64,000 nt of DNA from an uncultured Eubacteriales bacterium. GTDB taxonomy: Bacteria > Bacillota > Clostridia > Oscillospirales > Acutalibacteraceae. Below are positions 34,000 to 42,970 of the stretch, one piece after another; the stretch's first letter is position 1, and every line of letters starts with the position of its first letter. The notes beneath the pieces are model-generated. The model ran no database searches, was not told the DNA's origin, and saw only the letters and a list, made by a program, of their open reading frames with translations. The position numbers and the translations under genes were made by a program. The stretch covers positions 62,001 to 126,000 of the forward strand of contig CAKSWC010000004.1 of NCBI GenBank assembly GCA_934511365.1, in the 5' to 3' direction.

Positions 34000-36053
34000 A
34001 AAACTTGAACGAAAAAAGCGCATACGACATGAATATTCAGTATGTCAAAGGCGTCGGCGAAAAAAGGGCTCAGCTCTTTGCAAAGCTTGACGTCTTTACG
34101 CTTTATGACCTTGTTCACCTTTTTCCGCGCAATTATCTTGATTTTAGCTGCCCTGCTGCTATCCGCGAGCTGAAGCCCGGCTCGGTTTACTGCGTCAGGG
34201 CAATAGTTGGAAGCGACATCAGTGAGGCGCGCATACGCCAGGGCATGACGATATATAAAACCGTTGTCACAGACGGCGACGGCGTTTTACATATTACAAT
34301 ATATAACAACCGCTACCTTGCCGAAAAGCTCAGAACCGGCGAGGAGTTCCTCTTTTACGGAAAGGTTATAAACAACCGCGGCGCACTCGAAATGGGCAGT
34401 CCGATTGTTGAAAGCGCAAACCTCGCCTCACCGATTCGTCCGATATATCCGCTGACCGCCTCTCTCTCCTCAAAAACGGTTGAAAACGCGGTCAAAAACG
34501 CGCTTGAGCTTTATTACAAAACCGAACCGTCCGACCCGATACCGGACGCGATACGCAAACGGTTCAGCCTTTGCCACGAGCAGTTTGCGCTCAAAAGCAT
34601 TCACTTTCCGTCCTGCCTCAAGGACGCGGAAATTGCACGCAGGCGGCTCATTTTTGAAGAACTTCTTGTTTTGCAATCGGGAATGCTCCTCCTGAGAAAA
34701 AGGAACAAACAGAAAACCGATATCGTTTTTAAAAACGATTACACTCCTCTTTTCATCCGTTCGCTCCCCTTTGAGCTGACAAACGCACAAAAAAAAGCCG
34801 TTGCGGACGCAGTAAATGACACGAAAAAAAGCGAACCGATGAACCGCCTTGTTCAAGGTGATGTCGGCTCGGGAAAAACGGTTGTTGCCGCCGCATTGAT
34901 GTTTTCCGCGGCGAAAAACGGTTTTCAGTCCGCGCTCATGGCGCCGACCGAAGTCCTTGCCGCCCAGCACTACAAAACACTTTCCTCAATGATGCCTCAG
35001 GATATCCGCCTTGCACTTTTGACCGGCTCGTCCACAGCAAAAGAAAAGCGCGAAACCAAGGCCGCGCTTGAAAAAGGAGAAATTGACATCCTTGTCGGCA
35101 CCCACGCAATCATCACGGACAACACTCTCTTTTCCTCCCTCGGCCTTGTTGTTACGGACGAACAGCACCGTTTCGGAGTGCGCCAACGCGGAGCGCTTTC
35201 AAAAAAAGGGAAACGCCCCCATGTTCTTGTCATGTCCGCAACACCGATTCCGCGGACTCTCTCGCTGATAATTTACGGCGATCTTGACATCTCAATAATT
35301 GACGAGCTTCCAAAGGGGCGGCAAAAAATCAAGACCTATCTTGTTGATTCATCATATCGGACACGGGTATATAATTATGTTAAAAAGCACCTTGACCGTG
35401 GGCTTCAGGGATACATAGTCTGTCCTCTTGTTGAAGAAAACGAGAGCGAGCTTGTTTCCGCCGTGAAGTACGCCGAGGAAATCTCAAAAAAAGAGTTCGC
35501 GTCATACAGCGTTGCGCTGCTCCACGGAAAAATGAAGCCGAAAGAAAAAGCGCGGATAATGCAGGAATTCTCCGAGGGCAAAATTCAGCTTCTTGTTTCA
35601 ACAACCGTTATCGAGGTCGGCATTGACGTTCCGAACGCCGTTATTATGGTTATTGAAAACGCGGAGCGTTTCGGCCTTTCAACGCTCCACCAGCTGCGCG
35701 GAAGGGTTGGGCGCGGAAGCGTTTCTTCAAGCTGCATTCTCATCAGCGACGCAGAGGGCGAAACGGCAAAAAAGCGCCTTGAAATAATGTGCTCAACAAC
35801 CGACGGGTTCAAAATTGCGGACGCGGATCTGCACCTGCGCGGCCCGGGAGACTTTTTCGGCTCGCGCCAGCACGGACTTCCGACTTTGCAGATTGCCGGT
35901 ATGCTTGACGATATGGTACTGCTTGAGGAAACAAAAAAAGCCGCTCAGGAGATTTTTGAAACCGATCCGTTCCTCAAAAGCAAAGAACACGAAAAACTGC
36001 GCGACTGCGTTATCCGCCTTTTTAAAAAGACGGGGCAGAACGCGCTCAACTGA
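33996..36053 (+). CDS. recG: ATP-dependent DNA helicase RecG
   Basis: 685 residues; remodels stalled forks and branched DNA. N-terminal wedge/OB domain (VKGVGEKRAQLFAKLDVFTL), then helicase motif I VQGDVGSGKTVVA, motif II VTDEQHRFGVRQR, motif III MSATPIPRTLSL and motif VI QLRGRVGRG, with the C-terminal DLHLRGPGDFFGSRQHGLP. The GTG at 33996 overlaps the previous stop; an ATG at 34029 is an alternative start. Confidence 0.97.
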   Translation: MKNLNEKSAYDMNIQYVKGVGEKRAQLFAKLDVFTLYDLVHLFPRNYLDFSCPAAIRELKPGSVYCVRAIVGSDISEARIRQGMTIYKTVVTDGDGVLHITIYNNRYLAEKLRTGEEFLFYGKVINNRGALEMGSPIVESANLASPIRPIYPLTASLSSKTVENAVKNALELYYKTEPSDPIPDAIRKRFSLCHEQFALKSIHFPSCLKDAEIARRRLIFEELLVLQSGMLLLRKRNKQKTDIVFKNDYTPLFIRSLPFELTNAQKKAVADAVNDTKKSEPMNRLVQGDVGSGKTVVAAALMFSAAKNGFQSALMAPTEVLAAQHYKTLSSMMPQDIRLALLTGSSTAKEKRETKAALEKGEIDILVGTHAIITDNTLFSSLGLVVTDEQHRFGVRQRGALSKKGKRPHVLVMSATPIPRTLSLIIYGDLDISIIDELPKGRQKIKTYLVDSSYRTRVYNYVKKHLDRGLQGYIVCPLVEENESELVSAVKYAEEISKKEFASYSVALLHGKMKPKEKARIMQEFSEGKIQLLVSTTVIEVGIDVPNAVIMVIENAERFGLSTLHQLRGRVGRGSVSSSCILISDAEGETAKKRLEIMCSTTDGFKIADADLHLRGPGDFFGSRQHGLPTLQIAGMLDDMVLLEETKKAAQEIFETDPFLKSKEHEKLRDCVIRLFKKTGQNALN

Positions 36054-36076
36054 TACAACGAAAGGAAAACAAAAAA

Positions 36077-36541
36077 ATGAAAAAAATTGCAAGCTTCACC
36101 ATTGACCACACAATTCTTCAAAAAGGAATGTATACCTCGCGCATTGACGGCGACTGCGTGACCTATGACATCCGCACACGCCGCCCAAACATTGAACCCG
36201 TGATGGAAAACGCCGCCATTCACACGCTTGAGCATCTTTTTGCAACATATGTCAGAAACAGCGAATTTTCAAACAGCGTTATCTACTTTGGCCCGATGGG
36301 CTGCCGCACCGGATTTTACTTTATTGTCCGCGACACTGTCACTCCGGCTCAGGCGATTGAGCTGACAAAAAGTGCGCTGAGGTTCAGCGCGGATTTTTCC
36401 GGCGCCGTTCCCGGAGTCAGCGCAAAGGAATGCGGAAACTGGCGCGACCATGACCTTGAGGGAGCAAAAAGGGAGGCTGCGGCAATGCTCGCCGTTCTCA
36501 AAGACTGGAAAGAAAAAGACCTTGTTTATCCCGTGAAATGA
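36077..36541 (+). CDS. luxS: S-ribosylhomocysteine lyase
   Basis: 154 residues; cleaves S-ribosylhomocysteine to homocysteine and DPD, the AI-2 precursor. Metal and catalytic motifs are complete: HTLEHLFATYVR (His pair with Glu), GPMGCRTGFY (catalytic and metal Cys region) and AKECGNWRDHDL. AAGGAAAA precedes the ATG. It is 23 nt after recG and could be co-transcribed. A weak stem (AACCG/CGGTT, 36541-36561) with TTTTT follows the stop. Confidence 0.97.
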   Translation: MKKIASFTIDHTILQKGMYTSRIDGDCVTYDIRTRRPNIEPVMENAAIHTLEHLFATYVRNSEFSNSVIYFGPMGCRTGFYFIVRDTVTPAQAIELTKSALRFSADFSGAVPGVSAKECGNWRDHDLEGAKREAAAMLAVLKDWKEKDLVYPVK

Positions 36542-36613
36542 ACCGACAACGGATTTACGGTTTTTCTTTTGCTCTTTTCCCCGTTTGTTCTGCGGAAATT
36601 ATTCCCGTTTTTA

Positions 36614-36642
36614 TTGACAAAAAGCCGCATGGGCTATATAAT
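36614..36642 (+). promoter_or_regulatory. Consensus promoter of the amphipathic secreted protein gene
   Basis: TTGACA at 36614-36619 and TATAAT at 36637-36642, spacer 17 bp; perfect in both hexamers. Confidence 0.85.
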
Positions 36643-36671
36643 TAAGTTACCAAATATAGGAGGTAGTAAAA

Positions 36672-37013
36672 ATGAAGAAAGTTATCGCACTAATCCTTGC
36701 AATCATCACGGCTTTTTCGGTTTGTGTTGTTGCTTTTGCAGAAGACAAGGCTCCCGCAGAAAACACAACCTCAGTCACCGAAGCAACCGAGGAGAAGTTC
36801 AACCCGATGGATCTTCCCGCATGGCTCATTCCTGTTGCTCTCAAGGTTGGCAAGATTGCCCTCAAGATTGCCAAGGTTTTTGTGAAGATCGCAATGGCTT
36901 TCGGTCTTATTAAGACAAGCGATATCGTTGAAAAAATCACTGATTTCATCAACGGACTTCAGAAGCCGGAAACCAAGCCCGACGATACCGTAACCGCAGC
37001 AGCCGCTGCATAA
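36672..37013 (+). CDS. Secreted small protein with basic amphipathic helix
   Basis: 113 residues. Signal peptide 1-23 (MKKVIALILAIITAFS..., AFA cleavage), a Thr/Glu-rich acidic linker (residues 24-43), then from about residue 46 an amphipathic stretch with Lys at every third or fourth position (LKVGKIALKIAKVFVKIAMA), a second helix (KTSDIVEKITDFINGL) and an Ala-rich end. The acidic pro-like linker followed by a cationic helix resembles precursors of antimicrobial peptides, which is analogy only. AGGAGG site, perfect promoter and terminator indicate strong, monocistronic expression. No family recognised. Confidence 0.8.
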   Translation: MKKVIALILAIITAFSVCVVAFAEDKAPAENTTSVTEATEEKFNPMDLPAWLIPVALKVGKIALKIAKVFVKIAMAFGLIKTSDIVEKITDFINGLQKPETKPDDTVTAAAAA

Positions 37014-37026
37014 GTTGCCCTTTTAA

Positions 37027-37050
37027 AGCCGCCTTCGGGCGGCTCTTTTT
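37027..37050 (+). terminator. Terminator of the amphipathic secreted protein gene
   Basis: AGCCGCC-TTCG-GGCGGCT stem with a UUCG tetraloop, then CTTTTT. Confidence 0.92.
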
Positions 37051-37249
37051 CATTTTTTTTATTTGTTTTTTATTGCTCAGGCATTGGTAAAGCAGACATG
37101 AACCGGACGGAGGTATGTTTTCAAGCAAAAAAAAGCCGTAATTTCCGCGGAATTTGTTTAAAAATATCGCTTCAGCTCGATTTTTTGACCGTTGTTTTTC
37201 GATTTTGTTCAACATTAACAAAAATTTCATATAACTTTTGTGAAATACC
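37051..37249. other. AT-rich intergenic stretch upstream of hppA
   Basis: About 200 nt, increasingly AT-rich towards the hppA promoter. No ORF with a ribosome site and no strong hairpin seen. Confidence 0.5.
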
Positions 37250-37278
37250 TTGACATTTACCAAAATTTGTAATAAGAT
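37250..37278 (+). promoter_or_regulatory. Promoter of hppA
   Basis: TTGACA at 37250-37255 and TAAGAT at 37273-37278, spacer 17 bp; leader of about 88 nt. Confidence 0.75.
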
Positions 37279-37319
37279 TAAAGTTACCTCATAGTGAAGT
37301 GAAATTGGAGAGAATAGCT

Positions 37320-37370
37320 ATGGAGAAAATATTGACGCGGCCCGTCCTGTGCCGCAAAAGGAGTTATTAA
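37320..37370 (+). CDS. 16-residue leader ORF overlapping the hppA ribosome site
   Basis: ATG with GGAGAG 8 nt upstream, encoding MEKILTRPVLCRKRSY and stopping 2 nt before the hppA ATG. The hppA SD (AAAGGAG, 37357-37363) lies inside it, so ribosomes on the leader would affect hppA initiation. Whether it is translated is unknown. Confidence 0.45.
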   Translation: MEKILTRPVLCRKRSY

Positions 37371-37372
37371 AA

Positions 37373-39403
37373 ATGGACAAACTTCTCTATGCAGTCCCCG
37401 TTGTCAGTGTTGTCGGTCTGCTGTTCGCTCTCTTCCTTGCTCTCAAGGTTAAAAAGCAACCGGCCGGCAACGAAAGAATGAAGGAAATTGCCGCCTCCAT
37501 CCATGAGGGCGCAACCGCTTTCCTTTTTTCGGAGTACAAAATCATTGTCATTTTTGTTGCCGTAATTTTCCTTGCAATCGGCCTTTTGCTCAAAAACTGG
37601 CTTGAGGCTGTCTGCTTCGTTGTCGGCGCTCTGTTTTCGGTTGCCGCCGGATATTTCGGAATGCGCGTTGCAACCCTCGCAAACGTCAGAACGGCCAACG
37701 CCGCAAAGGAAAAGGGAATGTCAAAGGCTCTTTCCGTTGCGTTTTCCGGCGGTTCCGTAATGGGTCTTTGCGTTGCAGGTCTCGGCCTGCTCGGCATTTC
37801 ACTCATCTACATAATCACAAAAGATGACAACATTCTTTTCGGCTTCAGTCTCGGTGCCTCGTCAATCGCGCTCTTTGCCCGCGTCGGCGGCGGAATTTAT
37901 ACCAAAGCGGCCGATGTTGGCGCAGACCTTGTTGGAAAAGTTGAAGCCGGCATTCCCGAGGACGACCCCAGAAACCCGGCCGTTATTGCGGACAACGTCG
38001 GAGACAATGTCGGAGACGTTGCCGGAATGGGCGCCGACCTCTTTGAAAGCTATGCCGGTGCCGTAATTTCGGCAATCACACTCGGTCTGCTTTTCTGCAA
38101 GAACGTGATGCCGGATAAGCTTGCGTTCGGCGCCGTTTATCCGCTCATAATTGCCGCTCTCGGCCTTGTTTCGTCCATCCTCGGAACATTCTTCGTCCGC
38201 GGAGACAAGAACCCTGCAAAGTCTCTCAAAGTCGGCACCTATGTTGCCTCAGGCATTGTTTTTGTCGGTTCGCTCGTTCTCAGCAAGGTCTTTTTCGGCT
38301 CGCTCTATTACGGAATCACAATCGTTGCCGGCCTCATTGTCGGCGTTCTCATCGGATATTTCACCGAGGTTTACACCTCAGACGCCTACCGCTTTGTCAA
38401 AAAGATTGCAAAACAGTCTGAAACCGGTTCGGCAACCAACATCATCTCCGGAATTGCAACCGGCTTCCAGTCCACTGCGGTTACGATCATTTTCATCTGC
38501 ATCGGAATTTTTATTGCTTTCTTCTTCGGAAGCAAATGCGGCGAGGGCGGTGGAATTTACGGAATTGCTCTTGCGGCAGTCGGAATGCTTTCAACAACGG
38601 GAATCACCGTTGCCGTTGACGCCTACGGCCCCATTGCGGACAACGCCGGCGGCATTGCGGAAATGAGCGGCCTTGATGAATCCGTCCGCGACATCACAGA
38701 CAAGCTTGACTCTGTTGGCAACACCACCGCCGCAATGGGCAAAGGTTTTGCCATCGGCTCGGCCGCGCTTACGGCTCTTGCTCTTTTCTTCTCATACAAG
38801 GAAGCGGTCGGCCTCACGGGAATTGACATTTTGAACAGCAATGTTGTTATCGGCCTTTTCATCGGCGGAATGCTTCCGTTTGTTTTCTCCGCTTTCACAA
38901 TGGAGTCGGTCAGCAAGGCCGCCTATCAGATGATTGAAGAAGTACGCCGCCAGTTCAGAACAATACCCGGTCTTCTTGAGGGAAAAGCAAAGCCGGATTA
39001 CAAAACCTGCGTTGCAATTTCAACCAAAGCCTCGCTGCGCGAGATGATCGTTCCCGGCCTTCTTGCAATCGTTGCTCCTTTGCTTGTCGGCTGTCTCCTT
39101 GGAACCAACGCACTCGGCGGACTTCTTGCCGGTTCGCTTGTAACAGGTGTTCTTGTTGCAATTTTCATGTCTAACGCCGGCGGCGCATGGGACAACGCAA
39201 AGAAATACATTGAGGGCGGAAACCACGGTGGAAAGGGCAGCGATGCACACAAAGCGGCCGTTGTCGGCGACACCGTTGGTGACCCGTTCAAGGACACCTC
39301 GGGTCCGTCAATCAACATTCTCATCAAACTCATGACGGTTGTATCGCTTGTTTTTGCGCCGCTCTTTGTTCTCATCAACAACGGCGCAGGATTGCTCGGC
39401 TGA
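37373..39403 (+). CDS. hppA: Membrane-bound ion-pumping pyrophosphatase
   Basis: Couples pyrophosphate hydrolysis to H+ or Na+ export. 676 residues with about 16 membrane segments. The pyrophosphate site is complete: GGGIYTKAADVGADLVGKVE, DDPRNPAVIADNVGDNVGD and, at the C-terminus, GDTVGDPFKDTSGPS. SVGNTTAAMGKGFAIGSAAL has Ala at the position where K+-independent enzymes have Lys, so this should be a K+-dependent type. Whether it pumps Na+ or H+ is not certain from the residues I can place. Single-gene unit with promoter and terminator. Confidence 0.97.
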   Translation: MDKLLYAVPVVSVVGLLFALFLALKVKKQPAGNERMKEIAASIHEGATAFLFSEYKIIVIFVAVIFLAIGLLLKNWLEAVCFVVGALFSVAAGYFGMRVATLANVRTANAAKEKGMSKALSVAFSGGSVMGLCVAGLGLLGISLIYIITKDDNILFGFSLGASSIALFARVGGGIYTKAADVGADLVGKVEAGIPEDDPRNPAVIADNVGDNVGDVAGMGADLFESYAGAVISAITLGLLFCKNVMPDKLAFGAVYPLIIAALGLVSSILGTFFVRGDKNPAKSLKVGTYVASGIVFVGSLVLSKVFFGSLYYGITIVAGLIVGVLIGYFTEVYTSDAYRFVKKIAKQSETGSATNIISGIATGFQSTAVTIIFICIGIFIAFFFGSKCGEGGGIYGIALAAVGMLSTTGITVAVDAYGPIADNAGGIAEMSGLDESVRDITDKLDSVGNTTAAMGKGFAIGSAALTALALFFSYKEAVGLTGIDILNSNVVIGLFIGGMLPFVFSAFTMESVSKAAYQMIEEVRRQFRTIPGLLEGKAKPDYKTCVAISTKASLREMIVPGLLAIVAPLLVGCLLGTNALGGLLAGSLVTGVLVAIFMSNAGGAWDNAKKYIEGGNHGGKGSDAHKAAVVGDTVGDPFKDTSGPSINILIKLMTVVSLVFAPLFVLINNGAGLLG

Positions 39404-39440
39404 TGCCGCAAACAACAAAACGCACAAATATAAAGCAGCA

Positions 39441-39476
39441 ATCACCGGCCGATTCACAGTCAGCCGGTGATTTTTC
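39441..39476 (+). terminator. Terminator of hppA
   Basis: 9-bp stem ATCACCGGC / GCCGGTGAT followed by TTTTC. Confidence 0.9.
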
Positions 39477-39587
39477 TGATATCAATCGTCACTTATAAAT
39501 TCAAAAGAGCTTCAGCCGCTCCGCAGTATGAGCCCAAAAGCAAGGATAAAAATTTTCAAAAAAACTGAAATTTTTCCTCAAATTATG

Positions 39588-39616
39588 TTGACATCTGCGG
39601 TCAAATAATGTATAAT
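39588..39616 (+). promoter_or_regulatory. Promoter of tRNA-Thr
   Basis: TTGACA at 39588-39593 and TATAAT at 39611-39616, spacer 17 bp, 20 nt before the tRNA. Confidence 0.85.
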
Positions 39617-39636
39617 AGCGGAGCTGTGTTGAAAGT

Positions 39637-39712
39637 GCTGCTATGGCGCAGTCGGTAGCGCGCATCCTTGGTAAGGATGAGGTCACCAGTTCAAATCTGG
39701 TTAGCAGCTCCA
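39637..39712 (+). tRNA. tRNA-Thr(GGT)
   Basis: Acceptor stem GCTGCTA/TAGCAGC, D arm GCGC...GCGC, anticodon arm CATCC-TTGGTAA-GGATG with anticodon GGT, T arm ACCAG-TTCAAAT-CTGGT, and an encoded CCA at 39710-39712. All stems pair fully. Confidence 0.97.
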
Positions 39713-39721
39713 CAAACGCAA

Positions 39722-39770
39722 GAACGCTCAAAGCCTTTATTTATAAGGGTTTCGGGCGTTTCTTTTTTTG
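39722..39770 (+). terminator. Terminator of tRNA-Thr
   Basis: Long interrupted stem (AACGC...AAGCCTT with AAGGGTTT...GCGTT) followed by TCTTTTTTT. Confidence 0.8.
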
Positions 39771-40279
39771 CCGTCATTCTTGAAAAAGCTTGACCTCGTA
39801 ATTACTTCAAGCTTATTTTCGGCTCAAATTGAGTTTTTTTCGGTTGAAAAAACGCCGCAAAGCCTTATGCAGCAACGGGGTTTTGAGTGAGTAAAAAGCG
39901 AAAAAATTAACCATTTTGATCGCAATATAGCAATTCAATAGCCGTAGCCGCTCCGTTAATATCAGACCGTTCTTCGACATGGCTTCTTTAGACGCAATGT
40001 GTTACGAGCAGCAACAGACAATCTCAATGTCTTGACCTCGGAATCACCGAGAATATAATTACCAACTCCAAGCCGCTCATTCAAATACATATTTACTAAC
40101 CGAAGGCTTCAAGGAATTTTACGTTGTGTTTAAAAAACCTTTCAGACCTCATCCCTGAACCGCAATTTTTAGGTTAGGGATGAGGTCTGTTTTATGCGTA
40201 AAATCACGATGAATCGAATGGAAAACAAGGACTTAGAGCGCATTTTCGGAAGCTTGTTTATCCTCTTCCTTTGTCAGCA
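39771..40279. other. Non-coding or decayed region after tRNA-Thr
   Basis: Stops interrupt every frame. On the minus strand 40120-39980 there is a broken coding-like stretch (reads LNERLGVGNYILGDSEV in one frame, then stops). At 40194-40283 a 29-codon plus-strand ORF, MRKITMNRMENKDLERIFGS, looks like a possible truncated recombinase-type N-terminus. A 7-bp stem AAGCTTG/CAAGCTT lies at 39786-39814. Overall it looks like gene remnants. Confidence 0.4.
40144..40188. repeat. Long inverted repeat (13 + 4 bp)
   Basis: AGACCTCATCCCT pairs perfectly with AGGGATGAGGTCT; inside, AACC/GGTT extends the stem past one bulged G, leaving a 10-nt loop. GTTTTATG follows on the plus strand. Could be a terminator or a mobile-element end. 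Confidence 0.7.
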
Positions 40280-40308
40280 TTGAAAAACGCCGCGCCATAT
40301 GCTATACT
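40280..40308 (+). promoter_or_regulatory. Promoter of the sensor kinase operon
   Basis: TTGAAA at 40280-40285 and TATACT at 40303-40308, spacer 17 bp. Confidence 0.65.
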
Positions 40309-40358
40309 TCGGGTGGAATGTTTATCAGATACCGGCACAATGGAAGGCGGTGTGAACA

Positions 40359-42017
40359 GTGAAAAGACCGGAAAAAAAGGAAGTTGTCATTGCCGCGGCA
40401 GTCATCATTCTCATTGCCGTTGCGGCTTCGGCGCGTGTTTTCAGCAGAATTTCCCCCTATTACGTTTCCCTCAGCCTCCTGCGCAGCACAATTTATATCC
40501 TGCTCATGACCGCATGGGGCTTCTCCGTGCGCTCAAGAATCATTCAGCCTCAGACGCGGCGTTATCTTTCAGAAATTTCCGTGCTCATTGTTTTTTGGCT
40601 CGTTATCCGAACTGTGAAGTTTCTTTTTGCTTCCGGCGTCACCGCTCAACGCTATCTCTGGTATCTTTACTATCTTCCGCTGCTCTTTATTCCGCCGACA
40701 GCCGTTTTTGTTGCCCTTTCGCTCGGGAAAAGCGAAAATTTCCGTCTTCCGCCTTTTGTTAAGCTTCTGTATATCCCCTCGGTTTTGCTGTTCTTTCTTG
40801 TCATTTCAAACGACCTTCATCAGTTTGTTTTTTCTTTTCCGGACGGCTCGGCCTTTTCGGATTCCGCCTACTCCTATTCTCCGGGGTTTTACGCCGTTAC
40901 ACTGTGGTCGCTGCTTTGCGCGGGCGCGGCATTTGTTATAATGCTTTTTAAATGCCGGATTCCGAGGAGGAAAGCCTTCCTCTGGCTTCCGACGGTTCCG
41001 CTCTTTTTGCTTGTGCTCTATGGCGGTCTTTACATTTCAAACGTCTATTTTCTCTGGCTTATTGCCGGAGATATCACGGTATCCGTGAGTCTGCTCATTG
41101 TTGCCGCTTTTGAAAACTGCATAAGCTGCGGACTCATTCAGTCCAACACCGGCTATGAGTCGCTTTTCTCCGTTTCATCAATACGCGCCCAGATTACGGA
41201 CGATAATTTTTCCGTTCGCCTCTCCTCCGCCTGTGCCGGAAGTTTTCCGCAGGAGACGCTCAAAAAAGCAAGCCTTGCGCCGTTCAGGATTGACAGCGGA
41301 ACTCTGCTAAAGGGCAACAAACTGCGCAAAGGCTATGTTTTTTGGCAGGAGGACGTTTCAGAGCTTGAAAAAGTTATCAACGAGCTTGAAATGACCCAGG
41401 AGGAGCTGCGTGATACCGGCGACGTTCTCAAAGCCGAAAGCGAACAGCGTGCGCGTCGGCTCAGGCTTGAGGAGGAAAACAGACTTTATGACCTTGTTGA
41501 AAAACGCACCGCACCCCAGGTTGCCCTTTTGCGCGATATGCTTTCAAAGCTTAAAAGCACAGAGGACCTTTCCGAAGCAAAGCAGATCCTCGGAAAAATT
41601 GTAATAATCGGTACATATATAAAAAGAAAGAGCAACCTTGTTTTTATTGAAAGGCAAAAAAGCACAATTTCAGCCGGTGAATTGCGGCTCTGCCTCGGAG
41701 AGTCGGCGGCAAACCTCAAGCTCTGCGGCGCGCAGTGCAGGGTTATTCTGAACCTTGACGGCCAGCTTTCTGCAAAAACGGCCAACATGGTATATGACCT
41801 TTTTGAAGCCGTGATTGAAAAAAGCATTGACAGTCTCTCGCTTCTTCTCCTCTATTCCGAGGAAAAAGAAGGCGCCGTTGACGTCAACATCTCCGCCCTT
41901 TGCAATGCGGAGCTTTCCGCGCTTAAAAGGGATTTTCAAAATCTTTCGGCAGTACGGGATGAGGACGGACTTTGGTATCTTTCGCTCAGAATTGAAAAGG
42001 ACGGTGAAAGCGCATGA
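40359..42017 (+). CDS. Seven-TM membrane sensor protein of a split histidine kinase system
   Basis: 552 residues. The first 255 or so hold about seven membrane helices, like the histidine-kinase 7TM sensor module. A soluble part follows with a coiled coil rich in Glu/Arg (about residues 330-385, ELEKVINELEMTQEELRDTG) and a region KIVIIGTYIKRKSNLVFIERQ. I cannot find a convincing phospho-His or the N/G1/G2 boxes of the ATPase domain, so the kinase part looks degenerate. GTG start with GGCGG nearby. The stop overlaps the next gene, a soluble kinase, by 4 nt, so the two probably act together, this one as the membrane sensor. Confidence 0.75.
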   Translation: MKRPEKKEVVIAAAVIILIAVAASARVFSRISPYYVSLSLLRSTIYILLMTAWGFSVRSRIIQPQTRRYLSEISVLIVFWLVIRTVKFLFASGVTAQRYLWYLYYLPLLFIPPTAVFVALSLGKSENFRLPPFVKLLYIPSVLLFFLVISNDLHQFVFSFPDGSAFSDSAYSYSPGFYAVTLWSLLCAGAAFVIMLFKCRIPRRKAFLWLPTVPLFLLVLYGGLYISNVYFLWLIAGDITVSVSLLIVAAFENCISCGLIQSNTGYESLFSVSSIRAQITDDNFSVRLSSACAGSFPQETLKKASLAPFRIDSGTLLKGNKLRKGYVFWQEDVSELEKVINELEMTQEELRDTGDVLKAESEQRARRLRLEEENRLYDLVEKRTAPQVALLRDMLSKLKSTEDLSEAKQILGKIVIIGTYIKRKSNLVFIERQKSTISAGELRLCLGESAANLKLCGAQCRVILNLDGQLSAKTANMVYDLFEAVIEKSIDSLSLLLLYSEEKEGAVDVNISALCNAELSALKRDFQNLSAVRDEDGLWYLSLRIEKDGESA

Positions 42018-42970
42018 ATGTTATCAAAGAAAGCTTCGACAATCTTCCGATTGCGGTCTGTTTTTTTGACCGGAACGGGCTTGTCCGCCTTGTTAACCGG
42101 CGTATGCTTGAAATCAGCGCCGTACTTCTTGGAACGGAGTTTCAAACCCTTTTTGAGCTTCGATATGCCCTTTTGGCTCCGCCGAACAAAGAAATATCGG
42201 TTATTGACAAAAGCTTTCCCGTCCTGCGCTTTCCGGACGGGAAGTCTCTGCGTTTTGAAGAAACGGAAATCACCGTCAACAGCCGTGAAAAATATACGCA
42301 GGTTACAGCCGCAGACGTCGCAAAGCTTGCTCTGCGCCAAGGAGAGCTAAAAGAAGAAAACAAACGCCTTGCAGACGCAAACCGGCGTGTAAAGCGGCTT
42401 TATGACAACATGGCGGAGATAGTCCGCGAAGAAGAAATTCTTTCAATGAAAATGCGCGTTCATGACGATATCGGCCACAGCATCCTTTCCGCAAGAAAAG
42501 CGCTTTTGAAAAACGAGAGCATTGACACGATTAAAGACAACGCCGCAATCTGGGAAAAATCTATTGAACTTTTATATCACTCCAACAATATGCCGAACGA
42601 TTCGGACGATATTGAGTATGCAAAAGAACGCGCCGCCGCGCTCGGCGTTCAAGTTTTTGAAAACGGGAACCCTCCCGAAAGCACGGCTCTGCGGCGGCTT
42701 TTTGCCCTTGCAATCCGCGAGAGCGTAACAAACTGTGTTCGCCACGCCGGCGGAACAAAGCTTTATGTCATGTTCAAAAAAAGCGCCGGCTTTTTCACCG
42801 CAAAAATTACCAACAACGGAAAAGCGCCTCAGGAGGAAATTGTTGAGGGCGGAGGCCTTTCCGCATTGAGAAAACGCATTGAAAAAAGCGGCGGAAAAAT
42901 GATTGTTCAAAGCTTTCCGGTTTTTGAGCTTTCCGTTTTGCTTCCGATAAGAGGAGAAAAAAATGACTAA
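42014..42970 (+). CDS. Soluble sensor histidine kinase (PAS + HATPase, NarL/LuxR-linked type)
   Basis: 318 residues without membrane helices. N-terminal PAS-like domain (FDNLPIAVCFFDRNGLVRLVN), a coiled linker, the dimerisation/phosphoacceptor helix EILSMKMRVHDDIGHSIL with His in the HDxxGH pattern of the HisKA_3-like group, and an ATPase domain with N box ALAIRESVTNCVRHAGG and G box GGGLSALRKRIEKSGG. It overlaps the response regulator start by 8 nt. Signal unknown; the membrane protein encoded upstream is the likely input. Confidence 0.85.
   Translation: MNVIKESFDNLPIAVCFFDRNGLVRLVNRRMLEISAVLLGTEFQTLFELRYALLAPPNKEISVIDKSFPVLRFPDGKSLRFEETEITVNSREKYTQVTAADVAKLALRQGELKEENKRLADANRRVKRLYDNMAEIVREEEILSMKMRVHDDIGHSILSARKALLKNESIDTIKDNAAIWEKSIELLYHSNNMPNDSDDIEYAKERAAALGVQVFENGNPPESTALRRLFALAIRESVTNCVRHAGGTKLYVMFKKSAGFFTAKITNNGKAPQEEIVEGGGLSALRKRIEKSGGKMIVQSFPVFELSVLLPIRGEKND

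Noticed and set aside
39702..39712. tRNA-Thr 3' end as attachment site with a direct repeat
   Set aside because: No second copy of the tRNA end found in the following 650 nt or elsewhere noticed in the window.
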